Positions 58,196 to 64,000 of a DNA stretch of 64,000 bases are shown piece after piece. The stretch is taken from assembly GCA_034359265.1 (NCBI GenBank), contig CP136891.1, positions 65,634,001 to 65,698,000 on the forward strand, in the 5' to 3' direction. The translations under genes were made by a program, and so were the position numbers. Source of the stretch: Canna indica. Its lineage: Eukaryota; Streptophyta; Magnoliopsida; Zingiberales; Cannaceae. The notes under the pieces were generated by a model, which was not told the DNA's origin, did not search any database, and was given only the letters and a program-made list of their open reading frames with translations. The stretch's first letter is position 1. Each line of letters opens with the position of its first letter.

Positions 58196-58441
58196 GTCAA
58201 GGGGGTACAATACTCTATACCTATTTCTTGTCAAACGTCAAATCTCGAATATCAAAGTCTTTTTCTTTTCCCTCGATTTAGTGAAATATACTCACTTATT
58301 AGTCATGAGCACTCACTCTTTGATTAGGTTAACTCATTTTCTTGGCCATATTCACCCCATTCTTCACTAGATTTGACCATTTTCTAATCAAATTTATCTA
58401 TTTAAAAAAATTATTAACAAAGAAAAATAAAAAAGGAATTT
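58196..58441 (+). repeat. Internal fragment of the hAT-like family
   Basis: 'cctatttcttgtcaaacgtcaaatct' through 'aaaaataaaaaaggaatttt' parallels 16790-17010 and 30540-30750. Neither hAT terminus is present. Confidence 0.6.
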
Positions 58442-58746
58442 GGGAAAAGGGCCAAATTTATTCTTGAAGTATTAAAAAATGTACAAATTTATCCCTCAAC
58501 TATGTTTTTGATCAAAATTATCATCGACGTTACATAATTGGATCACTTTTGCCCTTCTCGTTAACGGAAGTCCACATTAGCAAACGGAATCCCAAGTGGC
58601 AAGTGCAGCTCGACCACATAAGATGCCACGATGAAAAATGACACATGACAATTATGTACTGACAATGACAATTTTGGCCCAAAACATATTTAAGGGGCAA
58701 ATTTGCATCATTTTTAATACTTCAGGACAAATTTGGCCCTTTTCCC
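58442..58746. mobile_element. MITE with about 40-bp terminal inverted repeats
   Basis: Starts GGGAAAAGGGCCAAATTTAT, and its right end reversed reads GGGAAAAGGGCCAAATTTGT; the match continues through TCYTGAAGTATTAAAAA. 305 bp, non-coding. Flanks (AATTT / TTGAAT) give no clear duplication, so the superfamily is open. Confidence 0.75.
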
Positions 58747-58949
58747 TTGAATAAAATCTATATGGTGCTCCGACGACGTGTTTTATGTCCATTACATGAT
58801 TTCTACAAGTTTGACTTCTAGTTTAGAATTTAAACAAATACTTTAGTAAATTCTTGAGAAATATAAATTTTAAAGATGACACAAAAATAATATTCAAAAA
58901 GATATATCTTGATTACTAAAATAAAAACTTGATTAAATTTAATTATTAG

Positions 58950-59141
58950 TAATTGGTCCGGCCCGACCCGAAAGTTCAGGGATAATCCCGTCCCAATTCA
59001 AAATCGGGATGAGACCGGGACAAAATTACGATGTTTCATATTCGGGACTAGGACTGGGAACATATTTGCGTCCCGACTCAAAATTTGGACGGGATCGAGA
59101 CATACCAAATCTCGACCCATCCCGACCCGAACTCACCCCTA
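58950..59141. repeat. hAT-like terminus fragment
   Basis: It ends CCGAACTCACCCCTA, i.e. TAGGGGTGAGTTCGG reversed, after GGTCCGGCCCGACCC-type words. No left end was found. The rest of 58747-59289 is AT-rich without a gene. Confidence 0.4.
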
Positions 59142-59302
59142 CTATGTTGGTTAGTTTCTTATTACAATGACAAGTGACTAAAGTCGATAATTTATATCTT
59201 TGAGTAAATAATTCAGTTAAAACACAAAGTATAATTTTCAAGCTTATATTTTTTTTATTTTGGTAAAAATGATATCTTCGAGAGAGAGATTCTCGCCGGA
59301 AC

Positions 59303-60130
59303 TTGAATGAGGCTGCGAATAATCCTAGCTTGGCAGCCCCTTCTCCGGCACCTGTGGGGACGATGGAACTAGCTTGTGGTCCTTTGGTTCAAGTCCGCCG
59401 CCGTCGTCCTCGTCGTCAGCAGGATGCTGGTATGAATCCGGCTGCAACTTCTTTGGATGAGGAGGCACGACTTGACCCTCGCGATCAGGGCGAGGATGCG
59501 TCGACCCACTCGGTGTCTGGATCGGGTTTGTCTCATTTCGACTCTGGCTTGCCCAGCCGATCTTTGAACTGGGCTTGTTCAGGTAGGTCGGACATGCTTT
59601 CTGAGTCACATTTAGGGTTAGGGTTTGAGTTCGGGCATTCTGATCCCATGTGCAGCAGCCCGCAACCCGACTTTGATAAGGCTACTTTATATAAGGGAAG
59701 TGTTCTGGATAACCTATTTTTGACCCCCAACTGTAATCCGCTGCCGCTCTTCCCACTTTACCGCAACCGGGTGACGATCCTCCGTCTTCTTCGGCTCTTT
59801 CTTTACCGGCCATGGGTTCTTTCTTTTCCTGTGGAGCTGATCCAGATGGGGGTCTTAAGAATGCAGCGTCTGGTACAACCCCTCCATCAAGATATTTCGA
59901 GCAAATGGCAAATGAACTCACCTTAGTCTTTTCGACGGCTCCCATTCCGCCTCCCATCCTAAACCTTCGCGGCAGAGGAAAGGTTTGCGCTCAGCTATGG
60001 GTTCTCGTCCAGGCCCTCTGGTGATCTTGGAAGTTTCTGTGGCCAGCAAACATCATCAATCTACCTCTGATGCAGTGCTAACCGTCTCAGATGAATTGGA
60101 TCTTTCTACCCACGCTTAGGGGAGTAACTC
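59303..60130 (+). pseudogene. LINE ORF1 C-terminal part
   Basis: ELACGPLVQVRRRRPRRQQ matches the 'YGPWM.V..RRRR' region that ends plant LINE ORF1 (gag-like RNA-binding) proteins. The N-terminal half and zinc knuckle are missing. The frame runs to about 59926, then breaks; stop before ORF2 at about 60118. Confidence 0.5.
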
Positions 60131-60152
60131 TCCAACTTTTAATTAGTTTTTT

Positions 60153-63100
60153 ATGAAATTAATTGCTTGGAATGTTAAAGGGGTGTTCAAGTGTTCTGTC
60201 AAGGAGCGATTGAGTAGTTTGATTAAAAATTATCACTTTCATATTGTTGCTATTCTAGAATCTCACTTGGATAATTCTGATGCACAATTATTTATTAAGT
60301 CTCTTGGTCGCAACTGGGTTGGGGCCTCTACTCCTTCTCGGTGTGCTTCCGATGGGATTATTCTGGCTTGGAATTCCTCCTCGGTTCAATGTCAGGTTTT
60401 GTCTATTAATTTTCATATCATTCATGTCATTCTTCATATTGATAAGTTTGAACCTTTTTTGCTTTCTTCAGTATATGCTAGTACTAATCTAGTTACTAGG
60501 GCGCAATTATGGAATTACCTATTAAATTTTGATTTTACCTGTTTTCCTTGGCTCGTCATGGGTGATTTTAATGCTATTCTGGATGTTGTTGATAAGTTTG
60601 GCGGGTTGCCCTTTACTATTAACAAATCTATTTTTGATTTCCATAATTTTGTTGCTAATTCTGGTTTGGTTGATTTAAAATTTATTGGCTCTAATTTCAC
60701 CTGGACTAATAATAGAAAGAATACTAGAAAAATCCTTATTAATCCTGTGTGGCTTCACTTTTATGGTAAGACCACTATTTCTCACCTTCCAGGACTGGTT
60801 TTGATCATTGCCCTCTCCTCCTTGACCTTCATCTTGAGATTTCTGGGTCTAGGTCTAGGGATTTTAAATTTCAAAATTTCTAGCCTGAATACACTGTTTC
60901 TCATCAAATTGTGTATGAGACTTGGTCTAGGTCTTTTCCTAATATAAACATTGATGCTTTCATCATATTCTCTTTGAACCTTAGGCCAACTAGGTTTGTT
61001 CTCTCTGAATGGAATAGGAAATCTCTAGGTAACCTTGAAGAAAATCTTATTTCCACTCAAGCTCAAATTTCCAATTTAGAAAAGCTTGAGTCTCAGTAGA
61101 ACCTTACTCTAGAACAGGAGCAATCTCTTAGGTCTTCCTATAATAAGGCCATAGCTGTTCAAAGACAAATCTCCCTCAAGTGGTCGGCTAAGGCTAAAGT
61201 CAAATGGTTGGCTGATGGAGATAGGAATTCTGCTTATTTTCATCACATAGTTACTTCTAAGAGAAGAACAAATAGGATTATCTCTATCATTAATCATTTG
61301 GATCAGGTGGTTTTTGATGATGAGTCCATCCTTAATATTTTTTCTATACATTACTATAACCTTTGGTCTTCTTCTGATTCACTTGTTCAGTCTGCTAGTT
61401 GGCCTATCTTTAACATATTACATTCTGCTTTATGTGATACTTTAATAGCTCTTTTTACTGCTTCTGAAATTTGGAATGTTATTAAATTTCTTCCTAATGG
61501 CAAAAGCCCTGGCCCAGATGGCTTTATTGCAGAATTTTTTAAATTTTATTGGTCTTCTATCTCTTCTTCATACATTGCTTGTGTGACTAATTTTTTTCAT
61601 AGTAGCTTTATTCTATTTGATTGGAAGCAAACCCTAATCACATTTATTCCAAAGACTAAGTGTCCTAAAATAGTGAAAGATTTCAGACCAATCTCTTTAT
61701 GCAATCTTACTTATAGAATTTTAGCTAAGACATTAGCTAATAGACTGAAGCAAACTTTGCCTTATCTTATTTCCCTTGAGCAAACTGCTTTCCTCAAAGG
61801 TAGAAACATTCAGGATAATATCCTTCTAGTACAAGAAATTGCTTATTCTATTCATAATTCTAAAGCCAGATCTTCTTATATTAGGTTTAAACATGATCGG
61901 GAAAAGGCTTTTGTTAAATTGTCTTGGGATGCTATTATTCATGTTCTTCGAATTACCAACTTTCCCCATTTGTTTATCAACTGGATTAAAGCATGCATTA
62001 GCTCTCCTATTTTTTCTTGTCATGCGAATGGTAGTTCTTCTGCTTTCTTTTCTTCTTACAAAGGTGTGAGGCAGGGGGATCCATTGTCTCCCTACAATTA
62101 TATTCTTGTTGCTCAAACTCTTACCAATTTGTTTAATAAAACTATTTCTGATAAAAAATTACCCCTTTTAAAATGAGAAACTCTTTTCAGTTGTCCCACA
62201 TTATGTACGCAGATGATGTTCTTCTTATTTTTAGAGCTAACGATAAAAGTATTCATACTGTTAAGAATATTCTCTCAGTATGAAATTCTTATTGGTCAAG
62301 CTATTAACTTTAGTAAGTCTGAAATATTCTTTCCTCATCACACTGATACTTCTACTAAGCATGTTGTTTGCTCTGCTTTTAATATGAAAAGTGGTTGTTT
62401 TCCCTTCAAATACTTGGGTGCACTAATTTCACCTATAAAAAAACTTCTCAGTCTTACAATTATGTGTTAGAAAATATTCATAACATAATTGATTCTTGGC
62501 AAAATAATTTTATTTCTCAAGCTGGCAAGATTGTGTTAGTTAATTTTATTTTAAATTCTATCCCCCTTCACACTTTATCTATTTCTTGGATTTCTAGCAA
62601 GTTTAATGAGAAAATCTCCTCCATGATAAGGGATTTTATTTGGACTTCTAAAGATGATGGTAAGGGTCTCCATCTAATTAAATGGGACACTATTACATTG
62701 CCTAAGCCTCTTGGAGGTCTTGGTATGCAAGATCTTCACCTCAAGGTCAAGTCCTTGCCGCTTAAACACATTTACTCTTATTTAGAAGAAAATAATTCTC
62801 TGTGTGTTACTTTAGTGAAGGCTAAATACCCTCCTCTTACTCAAACTTATGTTCATGTTCCCAAATCATGTTCTATGGCTTGGAAATTGTTTGCATCTAC
62901 CTTTAAATCTCTTAGATTTGGTTTTACTAGAATTATTAATTTTGGTTGCAATACTTCTGTAATGAATGCTTCTTGGATCTTTGATGTTCCCATTACTCTT
63001 AAACCTACTTTTGTGAATGCTGATTTGGATCTTAGTACTTATAATGTAAGTGATCTAATGTATTCTAATACTTGGAATGATAATTGTGGAATGCTACTAT

Positions 63101-64000
63101 TTCATCCAATTATGTGGGAATCCATGAAGATGCTCGATCTGCCCCCCTGTTTTGATGATGACACCTAGGCTTGAGCTGCTGAGGATGATGGGTCTGTTAC
63201 CACAAGCTCTGCTTACTACTTTCTAAGAAGTCGTAGCCTTAATGATCACAGCTCCTCTGTGTCCTGGTCTGTTCTTTGGAAACTCAAGCTTCCTCCTAAG
63301 ATTCTAACATTTCTTTGGAAATTCCTTCATAATAGACTTCCCACAAGAGCTTACCTTCACCACATTGGCTTACTTACTTCTTATAATTGCCCCTTCTGTC
63401 AGGATCCTTCTGAGCTAGAAACCATTAATCACATGTTCTTCTTTTGCAATCATATTGCTTTAGTTTGGATAATTATTTCTTCCAAAATTGATTTGAATAT
63501 TCTTGATAGATGTTCTTGGATTAATGGTGACCGGGACTGTCCCTCTTAGGCCTCTTATTGCTGTGACTCTTTGGCTCACCTGGCACGCTAGAAATGAGCA
63601 AGTTCACTTTGTAAGGCAGCTTTCCCCTCTCTGCCTCGCACTCAAAATTCTCGCTTACATTGCGCAAATAACTAGCCCTAAGGTGCCTGAGGGAAATTAT
63701 ATATCCAACTCAGAAACTGGTCGGGCTCTTACGTGGATTCCTCCAAATTATCCTTTTATCAAATTTAATTGTGATGGTGCTTGGATGGATTCTCGGGCTG
63801 GCTTAGGAATTATTGCTTGGGATGCTCAAGGAACTTGCATTTATGCTGCAAGTATTTATGTGAATAGTGTTGGTTCTGCTTCTCTTTCTGAAGCCTATGT
63901 AATTCTTCATGCAATCCAGCAAGCCGTTTCAAGGAACCTGAAGCATGTTATTTTTGAAAGTGATTCGAATACACTAATCAATTCAATTCAACATATCTAT
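60153..64000 (+). pseudogene. LINE ORF2: endonuclease, reverse transcriptase, RNase H (frameshifted)
   Basis: Starts MKLIAWNVKG at 60153. Endonuclease: ESHLD, WLVMGDFNAI, SNFTWTNN, then in a shifted frame FDHCPLLLDL (about 60802). Reverse transcriptase: GKSPGPDGFIAEFF (about 61500), KDFRPISLCNLTYRILAKTL, GVRQGDPLSPYNYIL, and MYADDVLLIF at 62200 in another frame. The motif A region reads FKHDREKAF where ID..KAFD is usual, so an active-site residue may be lost. zf-RVT: LKLPPKILTFLWKFLHNRLP, NCPFCQDPSELETINHMFFF. RNase H at about 63765: FNCDGAWMDSRAGLGIIAWD, SEAYVILHAI, ESDSNTLINSI, keeping D-E-D. Stops at 62174, 62281 and 63166 and frameshifts make it non-functional. Truncated by the window edge. 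Confidence 0.85.

Larger units (their letters stand above)
59290..64000 (+). mobile_element. L1-type LINE, 5'-truncated, continues past the window
   Basis: Order along the plus strand: end of ORF1, then ORF2 with endonuclease, reverse transcriptase, zf-RVT and RNase H. Several frameshifts. The 3' end and poly(A) lie outside, so no target duplication can be tested. Confidence 0.85.

Overview
This is nuclear DNA of a flowering plant. The evidence is a plant-type subtilase, CACTA elements with plant-specific transposase domains, Ty1/copia and Ty3/gypsy remnants, an L1-type LINE with an RNase H tail, and hAT and PIF/Harbinger-like elements. The GC-rich, intronless subtilase beside AT-rich intergenic DNA would suit a monocot, but that is only a lean. 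I see no rRNA, tRNA gene, CRISPR array or organellar segment. Apart from the subtilase, almost everything is transposable-element DNA nested in older transposable-element DNA.

Layout. 1-4630: a secreted SBT1-type subtilase (about 1080-3434), the only convincing host gene, with non-coding flanks. 4631-13756: a decayed Ty3/gypsy element (5' LTR, primer-binding site, broken gag) that received a complete CACTA element at 5306-12616 (TIR CACTACTAGAAA, target duplication ATC). This CACTA copy has an intact TNP2-type transposase ORF and an apparently intact five-exon TNPA-like gene. 13757-20646: AT-rich DNA, a copia LTR, a segmental duplication carrying a hAT element, an LTR fragment, and a strange GC/AT-alternating minisatellite. 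20647-27572: a second, mutated CACTA copy whose flanks do not match. 27573-28729: the end of a different CACTA family that captured part of a DUF604/GT31-type glycosyltransferase gene. 28735-32191: second copies of the minisatellite and of the hAT-bearing duplication. 33337-39516: a third, inverted, heavily decayed and truncated CACTA copy.

39525-48387: an inverted copia LTR fragment, the 3' half of a second gypsy element (gag end, protease, antisense coiled-coil remnant, 3' LTR) split by a 2.1 kb TG...CA element with a perfect 5-bp duplication, then a broken copia gag-integrase region. 48388-59141: a CACTA-like terminus, a PIF-like element nested in a hAT-like element and holding the third minisatellite array, an LTR remnant, another PIF-like element, a probable tRNA-derived SINE, a second copy of the 2 kb LTR-like family, and a MITE. 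59290-64000: a LINE running off the window.

How it works together. The subtilase probably acts alone in the cell wall or apoplast. CACTA copy 1 may be an autonomous source for copies 2 and 3: TNP2 would cut and join, and the TNPA-like protein would bind the CAGCAACGGC subterminal repeats. The most interesting signals are the captured glycosyltransferase exon, the 190-bp foldback just upstream of the transposase in all three copies, the mismatched flanks of copy 2, and the shared GGGCACGAATTTTTT arrays. I did not find a clearly new biochemical system.
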